Source: Coix lacryma-jobi var. lacryma-jobi
Taxonomy: Eukaryota; Streptophyta; Magnoliopsida; Poales; Poaceae
Direction of reading: 5' to 3'
DNA length: 64,000 nucleotides
NCBI GenBank assembly: GCA_009763385.1
Contig: VDCT01000089.1
Coordinates: forward strand, 620,001-684,000
Part shown: positions 20,284 through 31,509 of the stretch, piece by piece
Layout: each line of letters starts with the position of its first letter
Position numbering within the stretch: position 1 is the first letter of the stretch
Program-made: the position numbers and the translations under genes
Notes under the pieces: generated by a model
Told to the model about the DNA's origin: nothing
The model's database searches: none
Seen by the model: the letters and a program-made list of their open reading frames with translations, nothing else

Positions 20284-20826
20284 GGAGGTCCGCAAAAAGG
20301 ACGGTCGACGCGTGGCGGCGTGGAGATGCTAGCGCGGTGGCGAAGCTATCCACGAGGGAGGCACAGCGGTTGACAAGGCGGCACGTGGCGGCATCCTAAG
20401 GCTTGCGTCGAGGCAAAGCTAAGGATGAGGAAGGTGTGCGGATACATGTGTGTATGCCAAGTCTCGAGTGATGAGTGATTGTCAACAGGTTTGATGCGCA
20501 TGTTCTTTGGCTTGTGTTGTGCAGGTGTTGAACACGGAGACAGTGATCGAGGGCAGGGTGAAGGTCAAGTAGAGACGTGCCGTGCCGATGGACTGGGAGC
20601 AGTGAAGGGCGGACGTGAGGCTTGGACTGAGGGACCAGTGGCCTGAGGATCAGCTGTGGTGGCTGACAGCCTGGGACAGCGACGAGCAGAGACTTGCGGG
20701 GCACGGTGTTGCTCGGGTCGAGGACCTGGGGACACGTGTCGGTGGACGGGGTGCACAGACGGTGCATCCCCTCTACAGCGCAGGTTTGGTGGTTGAGCCA
20801 CAGAAAAACCATCGGATGGACGGTTT

Positions 20827-20976
20827 CCAGGTTTGGGCCAAAAAACCTGGGTGCTGGCGGGTTTCTGAGTTTGGGCCACAAAACTCAGGCGACGGACGTC
20901 GGGTTTCCCAGTTCCGGCCTCAAAACCGGGGTTGGTCACGAAGGCCCGGTTTCCCGGTTTCGGCCACAAAACCGGG
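20827..20976 (+). repeat. Hairpin array 2 (four units of about 24 nt)
   Basis: Units at 20827, 20865, 20907 and 20953 in the second copy of the LTR duplication. Arms: CCAGGTTT/AAACCTGG, CTGAGTTT/AAACTCAG, a mismatched third unit, and CCCGGTTT/AAACCGGG. The unit centre GGCCWC is kept. Confidence 0.9.
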
Positions 20977-21765
20977 GGCGGAGTCCGTGAAAAGGACGAG
21001 CAGAGCGGAGGCGGCACATGGTGGCAATCGGTGAGGTTGCGTCGAGGCAACGCTACCAGTTGTACGGGCGTGGCCGTCGGATCACCACCTACCACGAGTT
21101 GGTCCAGAATAACCTTAGGGTTTAGCCGGTTCGCTCTGTAAATAATTAGGGGTAGAGTGGGAATTAGAATTAGGATAAGTAGGGGGAGACACCCACCTCC
21201 CAAACTATCTCAGTCATTTGCTATTTTCCACCTAGGGTTTCCTGCTCTCCCATCCCCTGCTGTAGCGAACTGAGATCCACAGAGAAGAGAACAATACCTA
21301 TGTGCCCGTGAGATTTTGAGGAAGTGAGACCGTAATCTCACTATTGCAGCGTGTGGTAGCCACACAGTTGCAAATTCGTGGTTGTGATTCGCGTTTTGTT
21401 CTTGTTCTTCGCGGGTTACTTTTCTCCACGTTTTTCTCGTTGATCGATCTCTCTTCTCAGTGCGTCTTTTCAAATCCGTTTGAACTGAGTTGTTCTAGAT
21501 CGTGAGGCACTACTTTCCACCAAAGGAAATCATCTCTAACCTCACGAGCTAGTAGATCGGTCGATTTTTGTTTGGATCAAGTTTTGCTCCCTTGTCCCGA
21601 ATTCTTTCAATTCACTGATTTGGAGTTAGGTTCGAGCCATGATTCCTTTAGGATAGCTCACTAACCTCCTTGGAACTCCTCATACCAAGTCTAAGCCCTA
21701 GTGCTTTTGATTCAGAGGAGATCGGGTGATTTTCACGGAAGAAACAGCTCTGGTCTAGGAGCATT

Positions 21766-22045
21766 GGACGCTGGTGTCGGGACCATCGGACGCTGATTCA
21801 TACTAGCAGACGCGTCCGATGCCACGTGTCATCTGACAGCGTTTTTGAAGGTTCATCGGACGCTGACCATCGGAGCGTCCGTTGCCATCGGATGCGCCGG
21901 GATGAAGCATCGGACGCTAGGGTTTCACTATAGCAGCATCCGATGTCTATGCTATGCAGTAAAGGTTCCAGTAAGGGTCATTTTGCATCGGACGCGTCCG
22001 GTGCCTGGCCATCGGACGCTGTGCCAGCGTCCGATGCAGTGATTT
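21766..22045. repeat. Cluster of CATCGGACGC / GCGTCCGATG motifs
   Basis: About ten copies of a 10-12 bp motif in both orientations, including the near-palindrome GCATCGGACGCGTCCGGTGC at about 21987-22006. It lies in the distal LTR of H. Likely repeated regulatory or structural sites of the LTR family. Confidence 0.75.
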
Positions 22046-22396
22046 CTTCACTGTTTCGTCCGCAGTTTGACCGTTCGACTTTGGATTTGCTTTTGGGTTT
22101 TAGCGTTGGATTTCTGACTTCGTGCTCTACAGAAATTGGGCTTCCCGCTTTGCAAAATACCCAAAGTCCATCCTGTCACTAGTTGACTTGCGTGAACTTG
22201 GGTGAGGAAGTTTTTGTGGTGTCCCGCTGTATTGCTAGGGAACATCCACCCATTCTCTTGGGTCGTGGATATCATGCGCATCGGTTTTGCTCTTGGGGTT
22301 GATTCTGGAGACAGTTGCGATAAGTTTCTGAAAAGAATTTTAAAGCTGCCATTCACCCCCTCTGGTCGCTTTCTGGTAGCACTTTCGGTCCTTTAG

Positions 22397-22410
22397 TTGG
22401 TATCGGAGCG
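22397..22410 (+). other. Primer-binding site of element H
   Basis: TTGGTATCGGAGCG resembles the complement of the initiator-Met tRNA 3' end, the usual primer of plant copia elements. It fixes the 3' edge of the LTR at about 22394. Confidence 0.8.
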
Positions 22411-22458
22411 GGTTAAGGATCTTCCACCTTAGCCGGTTCTAGATCCACAGAAGACGAC

Positions 22459-23404
22459 ATGGATCGCGGCGTGGGCAAACCGCCGTTCTTTGATGGGACG
22501 AACTATGCGTATTGGAAGATACGCATGTCGGCCTATCTCCAGAGCATGGGCTCTTCTGTTTGGGAGATTTCCAACAAGGCCGATTACATTGTCTTGGTTG
22601 CTCGTGTTACTCAGCTTCAGATCGATGAGCACGAAGCAAATAGCCGAGCGTGTAATGCTCTTTTCTCCTGTTTGAGCATGTCCGAGTTGATCGCGTTTCT
22701 CACCTCCCACGGCTCATGAGATTTGGGCGACCCTCACGCGCTTTCATGAGGGAACCACTCAAGTCAAATCCCATATCTACGAGTCGCACAAACGGGAGTA
22801 TGAGAACTTTTGACATATGCCTGGCGAGAGCATAGAAAGTTTATTCGCTCACTTTCAGGTCATTGTCAACAAGATGAGAGCGAACAAGGAGCTGTTGCCT
22901 TTCGACGTTCATGAGAGGGCTTTGAAGCTTTTGCATACTCTCGATCGGTCGGTGTGGGACTCAAAGGTCCAGGTGATCATCGAATCGTCTAACTATGAGA
23001 CCCTCACATGCGACGAGCTCTTTAGTAAGCTCAAGTCTAGTGAGATTGACGCCATGTCAAGGGCTTCTTATGAAAATCCTTCTGGTCCGACTATGGCTTT
23101 GGTTTCTGGCTCTTCTGCTAACCCCTCTGGAGGATTTGCACTTTCTTCACTCTTTTCTGTCACAGAGGAGCAGTTGGAGTCTTTGGGGGATGACGAGTTG
23201 GCTTTGCTTGCCAACCGGTTCTCGTGGTTCTACAACAACCGCATGAACCGTCGTCGCGGAGGAGGATGCTCAGGAAGCTTTGAGTGCGGTGATCCCGGCC
23301 ACTTCATCGCCAACTGTTGCAAGAAGAACAAGCATTGAGGGAAGGGCGATCATGGGCACAAGTACGACTCCGGCAAGCGCAAGGAGAAGTACGTCCCCGC
23401 GAAG
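22459..23404 (+). pseudogene. Gag of element H, first part
   Basis: Copia capsid precursor. It starts MDRGVGKPPFFDGTNYAYWK, a typical gag N-terminus, continuing RMSAYLQSMGSSVWE. A frameshift near 22715 separates the UBN2-type core, which resumes at 22817 with ESIESLFAHFQVIVNKM, FDVHERALKLLHTL and WDSKVQVIIE. The nucleocapsid knuckle reads SFECGDPGHFIANC: the first Cys of CX2CX4HX4C is Ser. It ends where E inserts; the downstream gag sequence resumes after E with KHKRKGGFDKEYIKKKYLEK. Confidence 0.88.
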
Positions 23405-24740
23405 TGTTGACACTTACTAACGTCGCTACCAAGAGTAGAGATAAACTCTATCCCCGGCAACGGCGCCAGAAAGACTCGGTGGCACGCAGAAGAAACCGCA
23501 AGCGCACGGCGGTCAGTTGCAGCTTTTCACCTCAGAGTATTCCGGGGTATCGAATCCATGAGGAACACGAAGTGATTTTTGAGAAAACTAGGGAGGTAAG
23601 GATATCTAGGATAGATGAAGGGAACGAGCACTATCTACTGGGGTAGATCCTAGTTCTATTAGACTTCTAGTGATTTAAGCTCTTTACTAGTGTATTGTGG
23701 GCGTACTAGCCTTTACCACTGACTTAGGTTGAACGCTAGCACAACGAGCCCTACTATTAAACTAGACCAACTACGTGGTGGCATTCAAGGCGCACAGGGC
23801 TGTCACCACCGGCTTGCTTCCACAACTATCCGGGGGCCTAGCCGTATTCACTGGCAATATATAGCCTAAGTACCACACTTAATCTATATATTACTACTAC
23901 TAGCCCTGTACTAGAACTAGAGCACTTGAAAGTAAAATCAAGCAATGAAACAAACACACAAGTACTGAAAGTAAATACTTGAAGATAAAATAGATACTAA
24001 GTTACCAAAGTTGAAGCGCAGAGCAGAGCGAAGCAGGGGTCTCCGACAACTCCGGAGCTCTCTAGACTTCTACTCTTCTCCTCTCGAGCTCCTCTTCTAG
24101 GGAGGCACTCACTCTCTCTCTAATCTCTCTAGCATAGCAAGTGTGCTACTCTAACCAAATGGTGTATTGGTGAGGTGAGGTACAAATGAAGTGGTGACCC
24201 GAGGGGGTATTTATAGTCCTGAGGAGTGAGGGTGGGTCGGTTAGGGTTTAGGGGGGTGGCGCCCGCCACCTCTCAGCCGTCCGTTGCAACCGCCATTCAT
24301 CCAACGGTCGTCATTTGCTCTCCCAAGTCGGTTTGATGGCGGTTAGGGTTCAGACACGTGTCCAAAGCCCACTATCCATGTGATGCTCTTCTTAGCCCTT
24401 GGATCAAACCGCCTTAGTGTGCAATGGCCAAGATTTGAATGGGGTGACTCCCACGGATCGATGACGTGGCTTGGGCCACTTTTGGCACGAGTGACCTGGC
24501 GGCCGCCAGGTATTGATGGCGCCCGCCACCTTACTCAGGGCCAAATGGGCCAGAGTGACTTGGCATTGCTCCTGATGCTCTTGTTTGGCCCAAATTCCAT
24601 TATTTCCTGCATTAAGATAAGAAACTATGCACATGTGGAAATAGGTTAGTTATAAACCAAATCTTCTACTTTTTATGTTGTTTTACCTTGGTTTTTGGTG
24701 AAATGTTGATGGTGAAATGATGCTATAAGCACCGTCAACA
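23405..24740 (-). repeat. 3' LTR of element E
   Basis: 1336 bp, TG...CA, nearly the same as 32199-33577. A TATA-like CTATAAATA in element sense lies at 24209-24217. Perfect 16 bp palindrome CCTGGCGGCCGCCAGG at 24495-24510, and GTGGCGCCCGCCAC-like motifs at 24257 and 24517. Confidence 0.93.
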
Positions 24741-26299
24741 AGCTCCCCCACACTAACCTCTTGCTCGTCCCGAGCAAGCATGGATTTAAGAAATGAAACA
24801 ATTTTATTGAACTAGCGTCCACACAAGATGTCCAACTACCTATACTCGTGTAGTAACCTTTCCAAGTGGCTAATAAATCATACCTACGGCGGTTGAGAGA
24901 TAGAATAGCTTGCAAATAAGAGAAACACACTTTCCTCTTTTACATACCTTGGGGTTTCAGGATATTTTCAAAATGAAAACCCTGGTTCAATGAATCTCTC
25001 TTTAACTCTCAAGGCACTCATGGTGTATATCCTCACTTTATGGCAAAAGAAAATGCCAGAGTCTATCCTATGGCTTATGTGGAGTTTATAGGGAACGGAA
25101 GGAATGTAAGGCACTTCTATCTCTCTTTTATTGCTAAGTCAAGTTCAGGATCATGGGAGAGTATAGTCATGCACTAGCCAAGGTATAGGGTGGACTAACT
25201 CAACTCCTTTGTTCTCTCTCTTTTTTTTGAATCTCTTCTCTTTAAGGATCATGGCTATATGCATCTCTCTCTCTTCCTTTTTTTTAATACTTGGACACTT
25301 GTCCTTTCTAGAGCATTTGCTCTTTTTTTGAATACTTGGACACTTGTCCTTTCTAGAGCATTTGCTCTTTTTTTAGATACCATATAGCCATGTCCTTTGA
25401 AGGAATGAGAAAATTTATTTAATTCTTTTACAACAAAATTTTGGAGGAGAACTACATGAGTTTACTCTCAGTGTGAGAGTTCTCTCAAAAAGGCATGGTT
25501 TGCCTTGGCTGTTAGAGCATGACTAAACTCTTCTACCTAGATCAACTATTCTTGACAAAGCTCAAGATTGATTTAGAAGGCTTTATGGGCTGTTTTTCCT
25601 ATACTCTAATATTTTGGCTCTGGTAGGTGGATAGGAAAGAAAGATCATGAACCATGATGATTTTGGTTTTCAAAATAAAAACTCCCAAGGTTGTGGCAGA
25701 GTACTAATGCAATTTCAATTACTGCTTCTATATCTTATCAAACAACAACCTAGGTTGATTTCCTATCAAAATGAGTAGTCTACTACACATGAATAAAAGG
25801 TAGAACAACATGTCATGTAAACACTTAATGGAAAAGAAATTGTTTCAGCATTATTCCCTAGCTACATTTTTAGTTCAAACCGAGACATCCAGTGATCCAA
25901 ATTTTACAGAATTTAAAACATGGGTTTAGGGGTTCACCTGGGGTGTTTCGGCGCAGAGTGGCCTGGTGGCCGCCTGTAAAAGGTGGCGGCCGCCATGGGC
26001 TTTGGCCCAAACGGCTTGCAAACAGCGTGCTGGCTACCATGCTAAGTTCAGGTTACAGCTTTAAACATTTTCGTCATGTTTTAGAGAGGGGATTTCCCCC
26101 ACACTAGAAGTTTTGGTACTTTTATTTTTGAAATGAACAAACTTGATGAAGGGAAAAATAATAAGGGTGTCTTTTTATTCATTAAATAAGAATTCCGAAA
26201 TAAAAGTTCTAAATTGAAAATTAAACAAACTAAAAATTTAAATCAAACAAAACTAAACTAAATCAAACTAAACAATCTAACTAGACACCCTAATCTAAT
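24741..26299 (-). other. Noncoding 3' region of element E with polypurine tract
   Basis: The tract GTGTGGGGGAGCT in element sense (24741-24754) borders the LTR. The rest has no ORF. A tandem duplication of about 54 bp containing TACTTGGACACTTGTCC and TAGAGCATTTGCTC lies at 25285-25380, and GC-rich palindromic motifs occur at 25955-25995. Confidence 0.75.
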
Positions 26300-26644
26300 C
26301 TAATCTAATGGAGGAGCCTCGTAGAGATCCTCGAAGCCCGTCTCTTTGAAGAGACGCTTGATCTTCGAGGTGCAGCCCTTGCGGAGGATGGTGAACCGAT
26401 CCTCCACGTCCATTCGCCACAGGGCCATCTCTGCGACTTGATCCTCCAGAGCGCTTTTCTCCTTGCGCAGCTTTTTCACCTCGGCGGCGACTTTTTCGAG
26501 GGTTAACCCCTCCTCACCGCCGTTGTGTTCTAACTCGCCGGGGACTCCTGCCGGCGCTGGGCTGAGATGGCGGCGCACGGATGGTGCGGAGAGTGACCCA
26601 TTGGAGTCATGGGTGCTCGCCTCGCGTTCACGCAGTCTTTTCAT
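26300..26644 (-). CDS. Extra ORF 2 downstream of pol in E (coiled coil)
   Basis: An intact 114-residue reading MKRLREREASTHDSNGS. Residues 45-85 are a predicted coiled coil (LEKVAAEVKKLRKEKSALED). The tail has IKRLFKETGFEDLYEAPPLD. It starts 34 bp after the stop of the preceding ORF, so the two may be one protein split by a shift or a dicistronic pair. Env-like position, but no signal peptide or membrane segment seen. Function unknown. Confidence 0.55.
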   Translation of the reverse strand: MKRLREREASTHDSNGSLSAPSVRRHLSPAPAGVPGELEHNGGEEGLTLEKVAAEVKKLRKEKSALEDQVAEMALWRMDVEDRFTILRKGCTSKIKRLFKETGFEDLYEAPPLD

Positions 26645-26677
26645 AATGCCGATCGGGCATTCTCACGCCGTACACCT

Positions 26678-27151
26678 CTAGTTTGGCCTCTTAGGATTAG
26701 GGCTGTAACTGCGGGTGCGGCTGTCCGAGCCAAAGCTGACCCGGGATTTCGCCCTTGATGGAGTGGGCGTTTCATCACCTCTGGCCTTGATGGCCGGAGA
26801 CTTCTTTATGGTGATCTCCCCCGTGGTCGGCCTGGTGGGCGTCCTCAATTTCTTTTCGGGAGGCGCCACTGGAGGAGGATGAAGACGGAGCGGAGACGAG
26901 GCCAAGGGGCGTTTCACCCCTGGCGGCCGCCCTGCAGGGGTGGCGCCCGCCACTGGACTTGTGGCTGGTGTCTTCCCTGCACCCTCCCGTGGTGTCCCCT
27001 TGACATAAGTGCCATCTGGCAGCACCATTGCCAAGGGAGGCACGTCAAGTACCTCCATGTCGTCGTCGATCAAAGATCGGATCGTGGCTTTGGTGGAGGA
27101 CGAAATGGATCCTTGAGGGTTATAGGACTCAGATTTCCATGGAGACGACAT
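26678..27151 (-). CDS. Extra ORF 1 downstream of pol in E (basic, Pro/Ser-rich)
   Basis: An intact 157-residue reading starting MSSPWKSESYNPQGSISSS. An acidic patch (LIDDDMEVLDVPP) is followed by a basic Pro/Ser/Thr-rich region with PEKKLRTPTRPTTGEITIKK and SRTRSYSPNPKRPN at the end. Composition suggests a disordered nucleic-acid- or chromatin-binding protein (inference). No family recognised. It lies between integrase and the 3' LTR in sense orientation. Confidence 0.55.
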   Translation of the reverse strand: MSSPWKSESYNPQGSISSSTKATIRSLIDDDMEVLDVPPLAMVLPDGTYVKGTPREGAGKTPATSPVAGATPAGRPPGVKRPLASSPLRLHPPPVAPPEKKLRTPTRPTTGEITIKKSPAIKARGDETPTPSRAKSRVSFGSDSRTRSYSPNPKRPN

Positions 27152-27555
27152 GGTTTTGGAGGAGACTTGGCTGGACTTTGTGAATAGATGGAGGGAGAAG
27201 AAGTTCTTCTTTTAGAAGGGAGAGAAGTGGAGGGATGAGCTTAGATGAACTAACTCATCCTCATCTCTTCCTTCTTTCACTCTCTCGAGCTTGGGATTAG
27301 CTGCCACGTGGAGTGGGGCCTCTAAATCACCGCCTAGAGTGGCGGGCGCCATGGGTCGGTGGCGGCCGCCAGTTGGGAGTGGCGGCCGCCACTCCTCCTT
27401 CGACGGGCATCGAGCGGGAGAAGGTAAACCTCCTAAATTTCAAAATTCTGAGGTCGAGTGGGCTTGGTTGGGCCTAAAGAGGCCTTCCTCGGGGTTTTGG
27501 ATGGACTAGGTGTATGAATAGGGCAAGGGGTAAATTGGGTCCATCCATTAATTGT
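27152..27555. other. Spacer between pol and extra ORFs of E
   Basis: No ORF. It contains three GC-rich motifs at 27333-27393, including the perfect 16 bp palindrome AGTGGCGGCCGCCACT (27378-27393). Confidence 0.6.
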
Positions 27556-30500
27556 CATGGGCTTGAGCTACTTCAAAGTTAATTATATCAATTTCGTTTA
27601 GCTCATTTTTATCAAAGTCATAAAATATTTTTAATCTTTGTCCATTGACTTTGAAGATTTGCCCATTGTCACTTTCCAAAGTGACGGCTCCATGGGAAGA
27701 GGTTGCAACAACCTTGAAAGGTCCTTCCCATTTGCTTCGAAGTTTACCATTTCCAAAAAGTCGAACACGGGAGTTAAAGAGTAAAACTTTATCTCCTACT
27801 TCGAAACTTTCTTTTTGATCCGTTTATTGTGCCATCTCTTGTCTTCTCTTTATAGAGCTTGGCACTATGATAGGCTTTCTCTCGCCATTCTTCTAGTTCA
27901 GAAATTTGCATATTCCTATTTTGGCCAGCTTGGTCAAGGTCCATGTTCCATTTCTTAATGGCCCAATGAGCTTTGAACTCAAGCTCAACAGGAAGATGGC
28001 AAGTTTTCCCATAAACTAGTTGGTATGGGGACATTCCAATCAGGGTCATATAGGCAGTCCGATAGGCCCATAGAGCTTCGGGTAACTTATGTTTCCATCC
28101 CTTCCCATTTCTTCTACCGTGTTTTGCAAGATATTTTATTTGCTTATTGGACGTTTCGGCCTGTCCACTTGTTGGGGGTGGTATGCAGTGGCTACATTAT
28201 GTTGGATTCCTTGACTAGCTAAGAAATATCAGAAGCTCTTAGCTATGAAATGAGGGCCTCCGTAACTAATGACTAGTCTAGGAACTCCAAAACGGGGAAA
28301 GATGTTCTCTATGAACATTTTTTCGAATGTTTAGCATCTGCTGCTCGACAGGGTATGGCTTCTACCCATTTCGAGACATAATCCACAGCCACAAGAATGT
28401 ACTCAGCGTCATAGGATTTAGGAAAGGGGCCCATGAAATCTATGCCCCAAACATCGAACAACTCAACTTGGAGATTGTTCACGAGAGGCATAGCATCTCA
28501 GGCATTAATGTTACCATGCTTTTGGCAATGGGGACAACGTCTCACAAAATTCTTTGTGTCCTCATACATGGATGGCCAATAAAAACCACTTTGCCATATT
28601 TTAGCATGTGTCTGAAAGGCTCCATAGTGTCCTCCATACTCGGGGAGGAGTGACATCTATCTATGATTTGTTGCTTTTTCTATGGGGACACATTTTCTCA
28701 AGAGTCCATCTGCACAGACCTTATAGAGATATGGTTCATCCCATAGGTGCGTTCTGCTTTGATATAGCAGTTTCTTTTTATTCTCCCCCGGCGGGACATA
28801 GCCGACGACTATAAAATTCACGATGTTTGCGTACCAAGGGTTGGTATACGTGACTTTTAAAAGGGTATCATCGCGAAGGAAGTCATTTATTGGGAGATTG
28901 TCCGAATTATTGACTTGTAGTCTAGACAAGTGATCAGCTACTGAATTCTCTACTCCTTTCTTGTCTCTTATTTCCAGGTCAAATTCTTGAAGGAGAAGGA
29001 TCCAGCGGATCCACCTTGGCTTAGCATCTTTTTTAGTGAAGAGATATTTCAGAGCAGAGTGATCGGTATAAACGAGCACCTTAGCTCCCACTAAGTAAGA
29101 TCTAACTTGTCTACGGCAAAGACTACAACCAAAAGTTCCTTTTCTATGGTTGCATAGTTTAGCTGGGGGCCAGTCAGGGTCTTACTAGCATAAGAAATAG
29201 CATAATGCTTCTTATCTTTAGTTTGACCAAGGACGGCTCCCACAGCAATCACTAGCATCAACATGATTTCGAATGGCACATCCAATTTGAGGGTTGGATG
29301 ATGGGCCGAGGTTCGTTCCTTAACATGCACACAGTAGCGATTTGCTTATGCATCCATGCATTTTGGCTTGATCTCGAACGATGGCCATTTCTTCACCACA
29401 TCCTTCAGCTAGGTCCTTATTGGAAAGCTTGCAGCAACAGTACCTCTGTATTTTGGATAAGTTGAGCGCATTCCTTGTCTTGCATTAATCAATAGGAGAA
29501 GGTTGATCCGGATCACGTCTCTTTTTTGCTAGGACATGTTGGAAACTAGACTCTTCTGATCTTTAAGGGTCATGGCGATTTTTCGAGAAATCCCATCTAA
29601 TGGGATCTTCTATAAAAGCCGGTTCACATGCAATCAAGCGGGATTCCTCTCACATAGTTGGTGCAATTCAAAGAACATATCTTCCACTTTAGATGACACC
29701 TTCGCTGAGATGATCAGGAATCAAAGAAGGTAGACACTTCCCTGCACATGTCGAACTTCACTTTCCCAGGTAAGAACTAGGTCCTTCTCTTCACAGCGTT
29801 GAGGACTTTGTCTAAATTGGCTAGGCAATCGTCAAAGGTTTTCCCATAGACCGAGAAGTCATCCATGAATACCTCCATGATTTGTTCAATCATGTCAGAA
29901 AAGATGGACATCATACACCGTTGGAAAGATGCCGGCGCATTGCAAAGTCCAAAGGACATGCGTCTATAGGCATAAGTTCCATACGGGCATGTGAAAGTGG
30001 TCTTACTTTGGTCATCTGGATGGATTGGGATTTGGTGATAACCAGAATATCCATCCAGGAAGCAAAAGAAGGAATGGTTTGCCAATCTCTCTAGCATCTC
30101 ATCTATAAAAGGAAGCGGGAAATGGTCTTTCTTTGTGGCTTTATTCAGCTTCCTATAGTCTATACACATTCTCCATCCAGTGACAGTACGTTGAGGGATT
30201 AACTCATTTTTCTCATTCTTAACGACTGTCATGCCTCCTTTCTTTGGAACTACTTGCTTGGGACTTACCCATTCACTGTAAGGAACTGGATAAATAATTC
30301 CCGCGTGCAAGAGTTTCAGAACCTCCTTTTTCACGACTTCACGCATAGCGTTATTAATTCGTCTTTGGGGTTCTCTTGAAGAGGGTATCTCGGGATCGAG
30401 AGGGATACGATGGGTGCAGATATTTGGATGATTCCCTTCAAATCTTGAAGTGAATAGCTAAAGACAGATCGGTGTTTTTCTAAGACAAGGGTCAACCTAT

Positions 30501-31480
30501 GGACTTCCTCTTCAGATAGCTTACTGCTAATGATTACAGGAGTCTCGGGGTCATTGTTTAGAAAAATGTATCTCAGGCCTTCGGGCAGAGGTTTTAGCTC
30601 TATGGAAGGTCGAGATGGCTTTTCTGATTCGTCTAAACGAAACGGTTCATCTGTCTCGGCTTCTTCTTCGATAAAGAACTCAGAATCTTCTTCAAAATCA
30701 GGCTGAGCCAACTCATGAAGGGTTGAGGTTCTAGCTTGATCGAGAAGATCTGGTTCTGGTGGTTGTTCGGCAATAGAATTTAATGCACGAGCAAAAGGTA
30801 CTGAGTATTCTTTCCCCCCGATTTGAGCATTAAAGTACTCTTGACATGGTCCTTGCAAGGCAAGTATGGACCAAGGTTGTCCTAAGAAGACGTCAAAAAG
30901 GACTACATCGAAAATGTAGAAATCTAAGACCATGTCCACTCCATCTACTTGGATGGGGACCATCTTTAGGATTCCTTCACTTCCCAAGATGTCACCATTT
31001 GGGTCTCTTAAGCACCATTTAGTCGGTTGTCGTTGAAGGTCGGGGAATGTTCTGGATACGTAATTACTAGCAAGAACATTAATTCCCACGACAGGGTCGT
31101 AAAAGGCAAAGGCCCTTTCTCCCTAATTCGACAATCTATTACGCTAGGTACTTTATCTATGCGAGGGATGTCTTCTGATACTTCGGCTTCCATGTCCATT
31201 CATGACTCATGACAGCCAAAAGTTCCAAAAGACGCTCTCGGCTATAGATTCCATCAGAGGACTCAGGAAGTGGTTTGTTAGATGGGAGAGCTTGAACGGA
31301 GTAGTTCATAGCATTTCCGTAATCCTCAAACACATTCATCTCTATCTCGCCAAAAATTCGGAAGAATTTCTCTCCCAGATGTGGACGGAATATGCTCCGC
31401 TAAGTCCAGCGAGCTAGACTCGGGCTCTTGTTGTGTTCTACGGTCAAACTAGAGTTTCTACGACTTCTTCCTCAGGGATT
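27556..31480 (-). pseudogene. Pol of element E: protease region, RT, RNase H, integrase (broken)
   Basis: Reading right to left: protease-like segment at 31089-30331 (GINVLASNYVSRTFP and LFDVFLGQPWSILALQG), then an acidic linker. Reverse transcriptase 30346-29777 is intact, with RMCIDYRKLNKATKKDHFPL, DGYSGYHQIPIHP, SFGLCNAPASFQRCM and catalytic FMDDFSVYG. RNase H at 29330-28870 has YAISYASKTLTGPQLNYATI, YTDHSALKYLF and VADHLSRL. Integrase at about 28870-27556 has LFDVWGIDFMGPFPKSY, SPYQLVYGKTCHLPVELE and a tail with SKWEGPFKVV. Several stops and shifts occur in RNase H and integrase. RT motifs are typical for Athila. Confidence 0.92.
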
Positions 31481-31509
31481 TCATCGGAAACTCCAGTATA
31501 AGGAGTATT

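Larger units (their letters stand above)
19609..22394 (+). repeat. LTR of element H (5' LTR, left part lost)
   Basis: It ends just before the primer site at 22397. It contains a diverged tandem duplication of roughly 0.8 kb (about 19660-20390 and 20495-21060; shared landmarks GTGAAGGTCAAGTAGAGACG and GGGAGCAGTGAAGG), two hairpin arrays, and a cluster of CATCGGACGC motifs. 21130-21760 is a moderate-GC stretch without other features. The sequence near 19609-19670 resembles 20450-20520, showing that the LTR continued further left before the chromovirus junction. Confidence 0.75.

Noticed and set aside
20565..21203. 212-codon minus-strand reading over the LTR hairpin array, and similar ones at 20023-20295
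   Set aside because: It is explained by GC-rich tandem hairpin units; the repeated KPxxxxFEAxT-like peptide is a by-product and there is no ATG context or homologue that I recognise.
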